Notes: generated by a model not told the origin, from the sequence alone. Positions 8,704 to 17,647 are shown, numbered from the stretch's first letter. The stretch is DNA of 64,000 nucleotides from Acidobacteriaceae bacterium (GCA_003134655.1 PLBY01000150.1:74024-138023), one strand, 5' to 3'. Made by a program: numbers and translations.

Positions 8704-8725
8704 CTTACGAATTCTTTATGAACTC
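8704..8725 (+). promoter_or_regulatory. Candidate KdpE binding site 2 (tandem 11-bp direct repeat)
   Basis: CTTACGAATTC is followed by TTTATGAACTC, again with an 11-bp period and the same TTAyGAA core as at 8295. A TTGACT hexamer at 8727-8732 directly after it could be a -35 element, which would fit activator binding next to RNA polymerase for the kdpF-kdpC transcript. Inference only. Confidence 0.5.
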
Positions 8726-8794
8726 TTGACTCCGCTCTTACGCTCGGAGTTGTTCAATGAATGTAGGAAGCCTCGGTACGAGTCGTGAGCCGGT

Positions 8795-8998
8795 GTGGTT
8801 ATGCGAATAGCGCTATCAATTCTGTGCCTCGCCGCGGTGTTCTTTTGGCTTCGTTTTCTGGTGGCGCTGCTCAGCGAGGTAAGGCACGTACCGCGCGGGG
8901 CCCCTCGTTTGCGGCGGCGCGGGACGCTCATCACGATGGGCTCTAAGGTTCAGAACCAAAAAGGCGAACCGTCAACCGACCGGCGGATCGCCCTCTGA
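8795..8998 (+). CDS. Small single-helix membrane protein
   Basis: 67 residues. GTG at 8795 and ATG at 8801 are both possible starts; the codons differ by only two residues. One N-terminal membrane helix (about residues 3-27, IALSILCLAAVFFWLRFLVA) is followed by a basic, arginine-rich tail, which predicts N-out/C-in topology. It sits directly before the kdpF-type genes, so it is likely to belong to the kdp operon, but no known family is recognised. Coding is supported mainly by position and the clean helix-then-basic-tail pattern. Confidence 0.4.
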   Translation: MVMRIALSILCLAAVFFWLRFLVALLSEVRHVPRGAPRLRRRGTLITMGSKVQNQKGEPSTDRRIAL

Positions 8999-9034
8999 TT
9001 GCGGGAACCCGTACTCAAAGACGAGGGAATACCT

Positions 9035-9121
9035 ATGCAGGACATTCTTTGGATCGCTGTAACGATCGCCTTCTTCGCGCTATCCATTGCGTACGTACAG
9101 TTCTGCGATCGCATGAAGTAG
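9035..9121 (+). CDS. Tiny membrane protein preceding KdpF
   Basis: A 28-residue peptide, MQDILWIAVTIAFFALSIAY followed by VQFCDRMK. It is one hydrophobic helix with a short charged end. Similar peptides ending in a Cys-Asp/Glu-Arg motif are found just before kdpF in many bacteria; that comparison is from memory. It starts after GACGAGGGAATACCT. The next ATG, that of kdpF, comes 9 bp after its stop. It may be a second KdpF-like subunit that stabilises the KdpFABC complex; that role is inference. Confidence 0.6.
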   Translation: MQDILWIAVTIAFFALSIAYVQFCDRMK

Positions 9122-9130
9122 GAGAAAGTC

Positions 9131-9220
9131 ATGGACACCCAATCAATCATCATGCTCATCATCAGCGCGGCGGTAATCGTATACCTGTTCTACGCGCTGT
9201 TACGTCCGGAGAAATTCTGA
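9131..9220 (+). CDS. kdpF: KdpF, small subunit of the potassium-transporting ATPase
   Basis: A 29-residue single-helix peptide ending YALLRPEKF, which is the hallmark C-terminus of KdpF. KdpF packs against KdpA and KdpB and stabilises the high-affinity K+ pump. The ribosome-binding site is GGAGAAAGTC just before the ATG. The stop ends one base before the kdpA start at 9222, so the genes are coupled. Confidence 0.85.
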   Translation: MDTQSIIMLIISAAVIVYLFYALLRPEKF

Positions 9221-9221
9221 A

Positions 9222-11024
9222 ATGACCCTCAACGGATGGCTGCAGATCCTGGTATTCCTGGGACTCATTTTTGCCGTTACCAAGCCGCTCGGCGTTTTCA
9301 TGACGCGCGTCTTTTCCCGTGAGCGGACGTTTCTTGACCCCGTGCTGCGGCCCGTCGAGCGTCTACTCTATCGCCTGACCGGCGTTGATGAATCGCACGA
9401 GATGCGCTGGACCGAGTACGCCACCACGATGCTGGTGTTCAGCGCGGTGTCGATGCTGGTCCTCTATCTAATCCAGCGGATCCAGGGGATGCTGCCGTTC
9501 AACCCGCAACATCTCGGAGCAGTCACGCCCGAGCACGTGGCCTTCAATACTGCCGCTTCCTTCACCACAAACACAAATTGGCAGGCCTACTCCGGCGAGA
9601 CCACCATGAGCTATTTCACCCAAATGGCGGGCCTCGCGTTTCACAATTTCGCCTCGGCGGCGACCGGCATTGTGCTGGGAATCGCTTTCATCCGCGGGAT
9701 AGCCCGGCGCCAGATGAATACCCTGGGAAATTTCTGGGTTGACTTTGTGCGCTGCTGCCTGTGGGTTTTGTTGCCCATGTGCGTGGTGGGATCGCTGTTC
9801 CTGGTTTCGCAGGGAGTCGTGCAGAACTTGAAGCCCTACGACACCGTGAAACTGGTCGAACCTCAGCAGGTACAACGTGTCGGTGCTGACGGCAAAGGCG
9901 TCGTGGATGCCAGTGGCAAACCCGTGATGGACACTGTGACCACGCAAACGATCGCGCAGGGTCCTGTGGCCTCGCAGGAAGTCATCAAGGAATGGGGCAC
10001 GAACGGTGGCGGATTCTTCAACGCCAACAGCGCGCACCCGTTTGAGAATCCCACGCCCATTACCAATCTGTTCGAGATGTTTTGCATTTTCGCGATTGGC
10101 GCCGGGCTTACCTACACGCTCGGCCGCATGACCGGCTCCCCCGCTCACGGATGGGCGGTCTGGTCGGCGATGGCAATCCTGTTTCTCTGTGGCGTCACTG
10201 TCGCGTACTGGGCAGAGGCGAAGGGGAATCCGCTGTATCCCGCGACCGTCGCGCAACATTCCTCGGCGTCGCAGCCGGGCGGCAACATGGAAGGCAAGGA
10301 AACGCGCTTCGGCATCGCCAACTCTGCGCTCTTCGCTACCGTCACCACCGACGCCAGTTGCGGCGCGATCAACGGTTGGCATGACTCCTTCACACCGTTG
10401 GGCGGCATGGTTCCCCTCGTGAACATCATGCTCAGCGAGGTGATCTTCGGCGGGGTCGGCTCCGGCATGTACGGTATTCTGGTCTACATCGTACTGGCCG
10501 TCTTCATCGCAGGCCTCATGGTCGGACGCACGCCGGAATACCTGGGCAAGAAGATCGAAGCCTACGACGTCAAGATGGCCATGCTGGTATCGCTGGTTTT
10601 TCCGCTGATCATTCTTACGTTGACCGGACTCTCAGTCGTCAAGGGCTTCGGAACCGCGGGAATTACGAATCCCGGGCCACATGGCCTCAGCCAGATTCTC
10701 TACGCCTTCACGTCATCTGCCGGCAACAACGGCTCTGCTTTTGGGGGCCTGACGGCCAACACGCTGTGGTACGACGCCGCGACAGGAATCACGACTCTCG
10801 TCGGCCGCTTCCTGATGATCATTCCGATGCTGGCCATCGCCGGAAACCTGGCGCAGAAGAAGTATGTTCCACCGTCGGTAGGCACGTTTCCCGTCACGAC
10901 GCCTTTATTCACATTGCTGCTGATCAGCGTCATCCTGATTCTGGGTGCGCTTACCTTCTTCCCGGCTCTGAGCCTGGGACCAATTCTCGAGCACCTTCTC
11001 ATGAACGTCGGAAAGACTTTCTAG
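9222..11024 (+). CDS. kdpA: KdpA, potassium-binding subunit of the Kdp pump
   Basis: 600-residue membrane protein of the superfamily of K+ transporters. It forms the selectivity filter of KdpFABC. The four filter loops are visible in order: TTNTNWQAYSGE (about residue 110), GTNGGGFFNANSAHPFENP (about 263), DASCGAINGW (about 378) and SAGNNGSAFGGL (about 500). These match the family consensus and show about ten membrane segments between them. Length is normal (E. coli KdpA is 557 residues) with a slightly longer periplasmic loop after helix 5. It lies between kdpF and kdpB, with a 6-bp gap to kdpB. Confidence 0.97.
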   Translation: MTLNGWLQILVFLGLIFAVTKPLGVFMTRVFSRERTFLDPVLRPVERLLYRLTGVDESHEMRWTEYATTMLVFSAVSMLVLYLIQRIQGMLPFNPQHLGAVTPEHVAFNTAASFTTNTNWQAYSGETTMSYFTQMAGLAFHNFASAATGIVLGIAFIRGIARRQMNTLGNFWVDFVRCCLWVLLPMCVVGSLFLVSQGVVQNLKPYDTVKLVEPQQVQRVGADGKGVVDASGKPVMDTVTTQTIAQGPVASQEVIKEWGTNGGGFFNANSAHPFENPTPITNLFEMFCIFAIGAGLTYTLGRMTGSPAHGWAVWSAMAILFLCGVTVAYWAEAKGNPLYPATVAQHSSASQPGGNMEGKETRFGIANSALFATVTTDASCGAINGWHDSFTPLGGMVPLVNIMLSEVIFGGVGSGMYGILVYIVLAVFIAGLMVGRTPEYLGKKIEAYDVKMAMLVSLVFPLIILTLTGLSVVKGFGTAGITNPGPHGLSQILYAFTSSAGNNGSAFGGLTANTLWYDAATGITTLVGRFLMIIPMLAIAGNLAQKKYVPPSVGTFPVTTPLFTLLLISVILILGALTFFPALSLGPILEHLLMNVGKTF

Positions 11025-11030
11025 AAAATT

Positions 11031-13058
11031 ATGGCAAGCCATCGCAAATCGATTTGGGATGTGAACCTCGTTCGCAACGCCACTTGGAGCTCGTTGCTTA
11101 AGTTGAGCCCTCGCAACATGATGGGGAATCCTGTCATGTTCGTGGTCGAGATCGGCAGCGTGATCACGAGCGCGCTCTTGATTCTCCATCCGCACCAGGA
11201 CTTCCGCTTCAATCTGCAGATCACCTTATGGCTGTGGTTCACGGTGCTATTTGCCAACTTCGCAGAGGCCATGGCGGAAGGCCGCGGCAAGGCGCAGGCA
11301 GAAACTTTGCGCAAGGCGCGCTCAGAAACCATCGCCAAGCGCCTTACCTCCGACGGCAAGATCGAAGAGATCCCCAGCGCCAAACTGCGCGCCGGCGATC
11401 TGGTATCAGTTACTGCCGGAGAACTGATCCCCGGCGACGGAGAGATCATCGAGGGCGTAGCCTCGGTCGACGAATCGGCGATTACGGGCGAATCTGCTCC
11501 GGTGATTCGCGAAGCAGGTGGCGACCGCTCCGCCGTCACGGGCGGTACGCGTGTGCTCAGCGATTTCATCAAGGTAAAGATCACCTCGAACCCCGGCGAG
11601 ACCTTTCTCGACCGCATGATCGCGCTGGTCGAAGGAGCTTCGCGGCAGAAGACTCCCAACGAAATCGCGTTGAACATCCTGCTCGCTGGACTGACCATCA
11701 TCTTCCTGCTAGCCGTGGTCACCCTGCAGCCGTTCGCGATTTATTCCGGATCGCCGCAGACCGTTTTCGTCCTGGTGTCACTACTGGTCTGCCTGATTCC
11801 CACCACCATTGGCGGCCTGCTCTCAGCCATCGGCATCGCCGGTATGGACCGCCTGGTTCAGCACAATGTTCTCGCCATGTCGGGCCGCGCGGTGGAAGCT
11901 GCCGGGGACGTCAACACGCTGCTGCTCGACAAGACCGGCACGATCACCTTCGGCAACCGCCAAGCAACAGAATTTCTGCCTGCTCCAGGAGTCACCGAAG
12001 CCGAGATGGCCGACGCCGCGCAACTCTCCTCGCTGGCCGACGAGACTCCAGAAGGCCGCTCCATCGTCGTGCTGGCCAAGGAGAAGTACAACCTGCGCGG
12101 CCGCGACTTCGCCGCCCACGAGGCACAATTCATCCCATTCACCGCCCAGACTCGAATGTCCGGCGTCAATCTCGATGGCCGCGAGATCCGCAAAGGCGCC
12201 GCCGAATCGATCGCGCGTCATCTCGAAGAGAACAACGGTGTCATGCCCCCGGAAGTCCGCGCCTCCGTCGAACGCATCGCTTCCTCCGGCGGCACGCCAC
12301 TGGTAGTTTCCGAGAACCGCCGCGCCATGGGCGTGATTCACCTTAAGGATGTGGTCAAGGGTGGGATCCGCGACCGCTTCGCTCAGCTTCGGGCCATGGG
12401 CATTCGTACAGTCATGATCACCGGCGACAATCCCCTCACAGCCGCTGCCATTGCGCGCGAGGCAGGCGTTGACGACTTTCTCGCCCAGGCCACGCCCGAG
12501 GACAAATTGAAACTGATCCGCAGTGAGCAAGCCGGCGGCAAACTCGTCGCCATGACCGGCGACGGCACCAACGATGCACCCGCACTCGCCCAGGCCGATG
12601 TCGGCGTCGCCATGAACACGGGCACGCAGGCCGCCAAAGAAGCCGGCAACATGGTCGATCTCGACTCCAATCCCACCAAGCTCATCGAGGTCGTCGAAAT
12701 CGGAAAGCAGTTGCTGATGACGCGGGGCGCGCTCACCACGTTTTCGATCGCCAACGACGTCGCCAAGTATTTCGCGATTATCCCGGCCATGTTCGCAGTG
12801 ACTTTCCCGGTGCTGAACGCGCTGAACATCATGCATCTCAAAACGCCGGCGTCCGCGGTGCTCTCCGCGGTCATCTTTAACGCGCTGATCATCATCGCGC
12901 TCATCCCGCTGGCGCTGCGGGGCGTGAAATACCGCGCCATGAACGCCGAAGCCCTGCTGCGCCGCAACCTCTTTATCTATGGCGTAGGCGGATTGATCGC
13001 GCCCTTCGTAGGCATCAAGCTCATCGACATGCTCATTACAGCGGCCCATCTGGCCTGA
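11031..13058 (+). CDS. kdpB: KdpB, P-type ATPase subunit of the Kdp pump
   Basis: 675-residue P-type ATPase that powers K+ uptake through KdpA. All key motifs are present: the actuator loop ITGESAPV, the phosphorylation site LLLDKTGTITFGN with catalytic Asp, the nucleotide domain KGAAESI, and the hinge TGDGTNDAPALAQADVGVAM. The N-terminal and C-terminal helices have the usual family arrangement. It lacks any heavy-metal-binding domain, as expected. The spacing to kdpC is 8 bp. Nothing is unusual in length or residues, so the pump should be functional. Confidence 0.97.
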   Translation: MASHRKSIWDVNLVRNATWSSLLKLSPRNMMGNPVMFVVEIGSVITSALLILHPHQDFRFNLQITLWLWFTVLFANFAEAMAEGRGKAQAETLRKARSETIAKRLTSDGKIEEIPSAKLRAGDLVSVTAGELIPGDGEIIEGVASVDESAITGESAPVIREAGGDRSAVTGGTRVLSDFIKVKITSNPGETFLDRMIALVEGASRQKTPNEIALNILLAGLTIIFLLAVVTLQPFAIYSGSPQTVFVLVSLLVCLIPTTIGGLLSAIGIAGMDRLVQHNVLAMSGRAVEAAGDVNTLLLDKTGTITFGNRQATEFLPAPGVTEAEMADAAQLSSLADETPEGRSIVVLAKEKYNLRGRDFAAHEAQFIPFTAQTRMSGVNLDGREIRKGAAESIARHLEENNGVMPPEVRASVERIASSGGTPLVVSENRRAMGVIHLKDVVKGGIRDRFAQLRAMGIRTVMITGDNPLTAAAIAREAGVDDFLAQATPEDKLKLIRSEQAGGKLVAMTGDGTNDAPALAQADVGVAMNTGTQAAKEAGNMVDLDSNPTKLIEVVEIGKQLLMTRGALTTFSIANDVAKYFAIIPAMFAVTFPVLNALNIMHLKTPASAVLSAVIFNALIIIALIPLALRGVKYRAMNAEALLRRNLFIYGVGGLIAPFVGIKLIDMLITAAHLA

Positions 13059-13066
13059 GGATTTCA

Positions 13067-13639
13067 ATGAAGAAACATCTCATCACCGCATTTCTGATGA
13101 CCATCACCACGACGATCCTGCTGGGCGTGCTCTACCCTCTCGTGATTACCGCCGTGGCGCAGGTGCTGTTCAAAGACAAAGCCAACGGGCAGATTCGCTA
13201 TCGCAACGGAGAGGCCATCGGCTCGCGCATCATTGCCCAGCCCTTCACCTCGGCGAAGTATTTCCACCCACGTCCTTCAAATGCCGGCACCGGATACGAC
13301 GCGGCCAACTCCGGCGGTACGAACCTCGCTCCCACCAACCAGAAGCTGATGGATCGCATCCAGGCAGACGCTAAAAGGCTGCATGAAGAAAATCCCGGGC
13401 AACTGGTTCCAGTCGATCTCATTACGACTTCCGCGTCAGGGCTTGATCCTGAAATCTCCCCCGCCGCTGCGGAGTTTCAAGTTCCGCGTGTCGCTCGCGA
13501 GCGCAACCTCCCGGAATCCACGGTCCGCGACTTGGTTCAGAAGCACACCTACCAGCGCGACCTGGGGCTACTCGGAGAACCACGGGTGAACGTACTGGAA
13601 CTCAACCTCGCTCTGGACGAACTGGCCGCAAAGCCCTGA
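13067..13639 (+). CDS. kdpC: KdpC, accessory subunit of the Kdp pump
   Basis: 190 residues with one N-terminal membrane helix (about 7-33) and a periplasmic domain. Family signatures are present: FHPRPSNAGTGYDAANSGGTN (positions about 65-85), DLITTSASGLDPEISPAAA (about 120-140) and VNVLELNLALDEL at the end. KdpC is needed for assembly and for ATP-binding cooperativity of KdpFABC. It ends the kdp operon; a tRNA gene with its own promoter follows. Confidence 0.96.
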   Translation: MKKHLITAFLMTITTTILLGVLYPLVITAVAQVLFKDKANGQIRYRNGEAIGSRIIAQPFTSAKYFHPRPSNAGTGYDAANSGGTNLAPTNQKLMDRIQADAKRLHEENPGQLVPVDLITTSASGLDPEISPAAAEFQVPRVARERNLPESTVRDLVQKHTYQRDLGLLGEPRVNVLELNLALDELAAKP

Positions 13640-13659
13640 GCACGAGCCTCGCGCCATCT

Positions 13660-13687
13660 TTGTCTCCGGAAATGGCCATGAGATAAT
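13660..13687 (+). promoter_or_regulatory. Promoter of tRNA-Arg
   Basis: A -35 element TTGTCT (13660-13665), 16-bp spacer and -10 element GATAAT (13682-13687) place the start point about 8-9 bases upstream of the mature tRNA 5' end at 13703. Confidence 0.5.
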
Positions 13688-13702
13688 GGGGCAAATTCAC
13701 AC

Positions 13703-13779
13703 GGCCCCGTAGCTCAGATGGATAGAGCAGCGGTTTCCTAAACCGAAGGTCGGCAGTTCGACTCTGCCCGGGGCCACCA
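13703..13779 (+). tRNA. tRNA-Arg (anticodon CCU)
   Basis: A complete cloverleaf: acceptor GGCCCCG/CGGGGCC, D arm GCTC...GAGC, anticodon loop TTCCTAA giving CCT, T arm GGCAG-TTCGACT-CTGCC, discriminator A and an encoded CCA at 13777-13779. The only weak point is a G-A opposition at the top of the anticodon stem. It reads the AGG arginine codon, which is rare in GC-rich genomes. Confidence 0.95.
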
Positions 13780-13808
13780 CCATCCCAGGCCATCTCGTTC
13801 GAAACTTG

Positions 13809-13831
13809 CCGAATCCGTCTCTTGGATTCGG
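13809..13831 (+). terminator. Hairpin after tRNA-Arg
   Basis: CCGAATCC and GGATTCGG form a perfect 8-bp stem with a 7-nt loop. No T-run follows, so it may act as a processing or weak termination site. Confidence 0.4.
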
Positions 13832-13955
13832 TACGGTAGCGCACCCTTTCCTTAGATCAGAAAAACCCTGTGACGACAGTCACGCGGCGACGTGACAGTG
13901 GTTGCTGACCACAATCACACTTGCAGTTCTAATTTGGGAACAGAGGTTGAGTCGC

Positions 13956-14213
13956 GTGCCTGCAGTAGACCAGACCACCCATACCCTCGATGTTCTCCTG
14001 ACCCGCCTGCACGAATCCCACGAACTCTCGGTGTACGACGCGATCGAAAGACTGGTGTTGGTTGGAGAAGCAGTTGGGTTTGGTGCGGATGCTCTCGTCC
14101 GCATGCTGGACCGCGGCATGGGACTCGAAGAACTGATCGAGTTGATTGAATCAAGGATGGAATGTTTGCAGCGGGCAACCGAGTTCGCCGTTGAAAACAA
14201 GACAGCGGCATGA
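13956..14213 (+). CDS. Small hypothetical helical protein
   Basis: 85 residues from the GTG at 13956, chosen because AGAGG lies 10 bases upstream. A longer start at 13902 would add a stretch with no protein-like character. The protein is acidic and helix-rich (VYDAIERLVLVGEAVGFGAD, then LEELIELIESRME), suggesting a short helical bundle. No family was recognised. It is followed 22 bp later by another small gene in the same direction. Confidence 0.5.
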   Translation: MPAVDQTTHTLDVLLTRLHESHELSVYDAIERLVLVGEAVGFGADALVRMLDRGMGLEELIELIESRMECLQRATEFAVENKTAA

Positions 14214-14235
14214 TTCTTTGCATGGTGAGGCAGCT

Positions 14236-14622
14236 ATGAATTTCTTGGAATGGTCCAAATCCAGCGTTGACTACGGCCAGAGGCTCGTGAATTCCGCGCT
14301 CGAAGGTGCTCGCGAGGGAGAAGAGGACTTTCTCAAAGAGGAATCGCTTTCTCCGGTCCTCGCGGACTCAGCGCGTCAGGCGCTGCTGCCGGCTTTGATT
14401 GGGGCCTATCTGGGCGCATTCGGCGGCAGCGTGGCAAGCGGGCGACGATCGACTTCGAGAGCCGTTGCTTTTGGCTTGCTGGGTGGAGCGATCGGGTTTG
14501 GCGCAGGTCTGGCCTGGAAGAACCGGGAGATGGGAGCGAGCGTCGCTTCCAGCGCATGGAAAAAAATCAAAGAGACCCGCGATGAGCGTTGGTTTGAAAA
14601 GAATCCGATCGATTACGCATAG
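14236..14622 (+). CDS. Small protein with glycine-zipper membrane segment
   Basis: 128 residues starting at the ATG 14236 (GTGAGGCAGCT before it). The N-terminal half is acidic and soluble. Residues about 60-95 form two Gly/Ala-rich helices (LIGAYLGAFGGSVASG and AFGLLGGAIGFGAGLAW) typical of glycine-zipper proteins that insert in membranes. A basic tail follows. The function is unknown. An AAAACC/GGTTTT stem near 14645-14665 might end the transcript. Confidence 0.6.
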   Translation: MNFLEWSKSSVDYGQRLVNSALEGAREGEEDFLKEESLSPVLADSARQALLPALIGAYLGAFGGSVASGRRSTSRAVAFGLLGGAIGFGAGLAWKNREMGASVASSAWKKIKETRDERWFEKNPIDYA

Positions 14623-14711
14623 ATAAATAGATAAGAAGAAGGGAAAACCAGCCCTTCCGGTTTTAACCCTGCGGCACCTTATCGTCGCGCAGGCAACTTC
14701 AGAAAATCAGG

Positions 14712-16856
14712 GTGTGGACCGTGGTAGGTACCTATTCACCCGCGAACGTTTCAGACTGGCTCGTGCCCGGCCGGGACCTGTTTCTGGCCCTCCAAGTCCT
14801 AGGAATTGCCTCTTTCATGTACATCGTGTCAAAGCGGATGGTGCCGCTGGTTCGAGCCCAGGCGGACCCGCGTTTTGATCGCCCCCTGACCCGCCTCGGA
14901 AGAGTCTTTAAGTTCTGGCTCGGACAATGGAAGCATCCGCGCTACCGTTTCGCGGGAACCCTCCACATTGTCATCTTTGCTGGGTTCATTCTTCTCGCTG
15001 CGCGGGCCTTTACCGTGCTGATCGTCGGCGTTTCTCCCACCTTTGTGGTGCCGGGCCTTTCCGGACGATTCGGGCCTATCTACGAGACCCTTACCGATTA
15101 TGCGGCAACTGTCGTCTTCCTCTGTATGGTGGTGGCGGCGGTGCGCCGGTTGGTGTTCAAGCCAGCCCGCTACGCGGTCCCGGCAAAGTTCGGGAAAGGG
15201 CACACCGCCGCCGCCGTCTTCTTATTAGGGCTGATTGCTCTCCTTATGGTGGCGGACAGCCTCTTCTCGGCGAGCCGATTTGCCGGGCTGTCGCAACAAG
15301 GGCAATCCGCCGAGAGTCCGGCCTTTCTCTCGCTGCCATGGATGATCGAGATCGCAATCGCCTCCATGCCCCGGGCAACCCTCTGGAGCCTCAACGTGGG
15401 TGCCTATCTCGTCCACGCGATCGCGTTCTACTTCCTTCTGTGCTACCGGCCCTTCGGAATTCAGTTCCATGTGGAAACATCTCTGTTCAGCGTCTACTTC
15501 TCAAAACTGGATCGTGGCACGCTGAAGCCCGTGCGTTGGGATGTCCCCGACGACCATCTGGATCAAGTGAAGTCGTTCGGCGTGAAGACATTCGAAGACT
15601 TCACCTGGAAGCACATACTCGATTTCTATTCCTGCGCCGACTGCGGACGCTGCGCCGACAACTGTCCCTCCAACACGGTCGGTCGGCCCCTGGCCCCGCG
15701 CTTCCTCACCATCAAAGCGCGAGACTATGTATTCCAGCACTACCCGGTCTTCGGTAAGTCCAATAACGGCAAACCGTTAATCGGAAATCTTTATTCTGAG
15801 GATGAAATCTGGTCCTGCACGACTTGCGGCGCCTGCGAAGAAGAATGCCCGCTCCTGGTCGAGTACATCGACAAGATCGTCGATCTGCGCCGCGGAATGA
15901 TCGACGACGGCAACGTCCCCCAATCTCTGCAGAAGCCCCTGAAAGCCCTCGAGAGCCGTGGCAATCCCTACGGCAAGATGGAGAAGAAGCGGGGCGACTG
16001 GACCAAGAACCCTGCGTTGCAGCAGACCAGCCCCGTCAAAGTGCTCGACGCCAAGAACGGCGCCGACACCCTCTATTTCGTCGACAGCATCACTTCCTAT
16101 GACGATCGCATGCAGTCCATCGGACGCGCCACAGCGCGAATCCTCAGCGGCCTCGGGAAGAATTTCGGCATTCTCGGTTCTGCCGAAAAAGACAGCGGCC
16201 ACGAAGTCCGACGCTTCGGCGAAGAGATGCTCTTCCAGGCCCTTCGCGATCACAACACCGAAGCTATCAAAGAGTCGGGCGTAGCGCGGATCGTTACTTC
16301 CGACCCGCATGCCTTTAACGCGCTCAAGCACGACTATAAAGATGTCCCGCCGGTCGAGCACATCAGCCAAGTCCTCGCCAGCGAAGCCAAGGCCGGCAAT
16401 CTCCGCTTCAACTCGGTTGAAGAATGGCCCGAAAACAAGGACCGCGTCTACACCTATCACGACCCCTGCTATCTGGGCCGCCACAATCAGGTCTATGACG
16501 ACCCCCGCGACGTTCTCGATTCGATCCCAGGACTGAAACGAGTCGAGATGCAGCGCTCGCGCGACCGCTCCTTCTGCTGCGGTGGCGGCGGACTCATGCT
16601 TTTCTACGAGCCCAAAGAAGAGCAGAGGATGGGCGTGGTCCGCGTCCGCATGGCCGCCGAGGCCGGGGCCAACGTCATCGTCACCGCCTGCCCCTTCTGC
16701 ATGGTCAACATTGAAGATGCCATCAAAGTCGCAGGCATGGAAGGCAAGATGTCGGTGATGGACTTGACCGAAGTAGTCGACCAGCACATGGTTCGGGAGG
16801 TCGGAGAGAAAACCGTCACCACAGAGAAATTGGAACTTACAACCGTTGGAGGCTGA
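14712..16856 (+). CDS. Membrane ETF:quinone oxidoreductase-like FeS/heme protein (EMO type)
   Basis: 714 residues from a GTG start. The first 260 residues hold about six membrane helices with histidines, as in the b-type-heme domain of NarI/HdrE-like proteins. Next are two 4Fe-4S motifs (CADCGRCADNCPSN and CTTCGACEEECP) and an HdrD-like C-terminal part. It is 2 bp upstream of etfB-etfA, so it is best explained as the enzyme that moves electrons from ETF to menaquinone. The HdrD part normally has two CCG modules. The second is intact (HDPCYLGR, SFCCGGGG, ACPFCMVN). In the first, every expected cysteine is replaced: FVDSITS where Cys is usual, EKDSG for E-x-C, and SDPHAFN for CPHCFN. It may therefore carry one fewer cluster than relatives. 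Confidence 0.82.
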   Translation: MWTVVGTYSPANVSDWLVPGRDLFLALQVLGIASFMYIVSKRMVPLVRAQADPRFDRPLTRLGRVFKFWLGQWKHPRYRFAGTLHIVIFAGFILLAARAFTVLIVGVSPTFVVPGLSGRFGPIYETLTDYAATVVFLCMVVAAVRRLVFKPARYAVPAKFGKGHTAAAVFLLGLIALLMVADSLFSASRFAGLSQQGQSAESPAFLSLPWMIEIAIASMPRATLWSLNVGAYLVHAIAFYFLLCYRPFGIQFHVETSLFSVYFSKLDRGTLKPVRWDVPDDHLDQVKSFGVKTFEDFTWKHILDFYSCADCGRCADNCPSNTVGRPLAPRFLTIKARDYVFQHYPVFGKSNNGKPLIGNLYSEDEIWSCTTCGACEEECPLLVEYIDKIVDLRRGMIDDGNVPQSLQKPLKALESRGNPYGKMEKKRGDWTKNPALQQTSPVKVLDAKNGADTLYFVDSITSYDDRMQSIGRATARILSGLGKNFGILGSAEKDSGHEVRRFGEEMLFQALRDHNTEAIKESGVARIVTSDPHAFNALKHDYKDVPPVEHISQVLASEAKAGNLRFNSVEEWPENKDRVYTYHDPCYLGRHNQVYDDPRDVLDSIPGLKRVEMQRSRDRSFCCGGGGLMLFYEPKEEQRMGVVRVRMAAEAGANVIVTACPFCMVNIEDAIKVAGMEGKMSVMDLTEVVDQHMVREVGEKTVTTEKLELTTVGG

Positions 16857-16858
16857 AC

Positions 16859-17647
16859 ATGGAAATTCTGGTTTGTGCGCGAAGGGTGCCTGACACCTCG
16901 GAGAACGAGATCGAACTCAATTCGGCTGGAAACGACATTGAGCGCGACGAACTCGTCTACTCGGTGAACGAGGCAGACAACTACGCGGTCGAGGAAGCCC
17001 TCCAGATCCGCGATCGCGTCGGCGGCAACGTCACCGTGGTCACGGTCGACAGCGAGGACGGCGAAGAGATCCTGCGCCGTCAGCTCGCCATGGGTGCGAA
17101 CCAGGCAGCGCTCATTTCCGACGACGCCTTCAACGGATCCGACGGCAAGGGCATCGCAACCATCCTTAAGAAGTTTGTCGAGAAGGGCCATTACGATCTC
17201 GTCCTGACGGGCGTTCAGGCCGACGACGGCGCTGCCCAGGTGGGCGGAATGTTGGCCGCGATGCTCGATTATCCCTACGCTTCGCTGGTGAATTCCATCG
17301 GGGTGGAAGACGGCAAGCTGAAAGTGAGCCGCGAGATAGCAGGCGGCAACCGCGAGATCAATGAAATCGATCTCCCCTGTGTCCTCTCGATTCAAACCGG
17401 CATCAACGAGCCGCGTTACGTCGGGATGCGCGGCATCCGGCAAGTGGCATCCGTGCCCATCCCCACGCTGGCGAGATCTGACCTGCTCATTGACCAAGGC
17501 GCCGTTGGGGAAGCGGCTGCAAAAGTGAAGCGCATCGACTACTTCGTCCCCGCATCGAGCAAGGGCGCCGAAATCCTGCATGGAAGCAGGGAAGAGAATG
17601 CCAACCGAGTTCTGGAGTTGGTAGCTGCGAAGGGAGGGCTGAACTAA
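16859..17647 (+). CDS. etfB: Electron transfer flavoprotein beta subunit
   Basis: 262 residues. It begins MEILVCARRVPDT as EtfB usually does and has the adenine-nucleotide-binding fold with GVQADDGAAQVGGMLAAML and the signature region near VLSIQTGINEPRYVGMRGI. With EtfA it forms a heterodimer that carries FAD (and AMP) and accepts electrons from acyl-CoA dehydrogenases. The ribosome-binding site TTGGAGG lies in the end of the upstream gene. Its stop overlaps the etfA start by one base (TAATG), so the two subunits are coupled. Confidence 0.95.
   Translation: MEILVCARRVPDTSENEIELNSAGNDIERDELVYSVNEADNYAVEEALQIRDRVGGNVTVVTVDSEDGEEILRRQLAMGANQAALISDDAFNGSDGKGIATILKKFVEKGHYDLVLTGVQADDGAAQVGGMLAAMLDYPYASLVNSIGVEDGKLKVSREIAGGNREINEIDLPCVLSIQTGINEPRYVGMRGIRQVASVPIPTLARSDLLIDQGAVGEAAAKVKRIDYFVPASSKGAEILHGSREENANRVLELVAAKGGLN

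Noticed and set aside
8295..8725. CRISPR-like short repeats
   Set aside because: The repeats are 11 bp, occur in two pairs and lack spacers of constant size; they fit regulator half-sites better.
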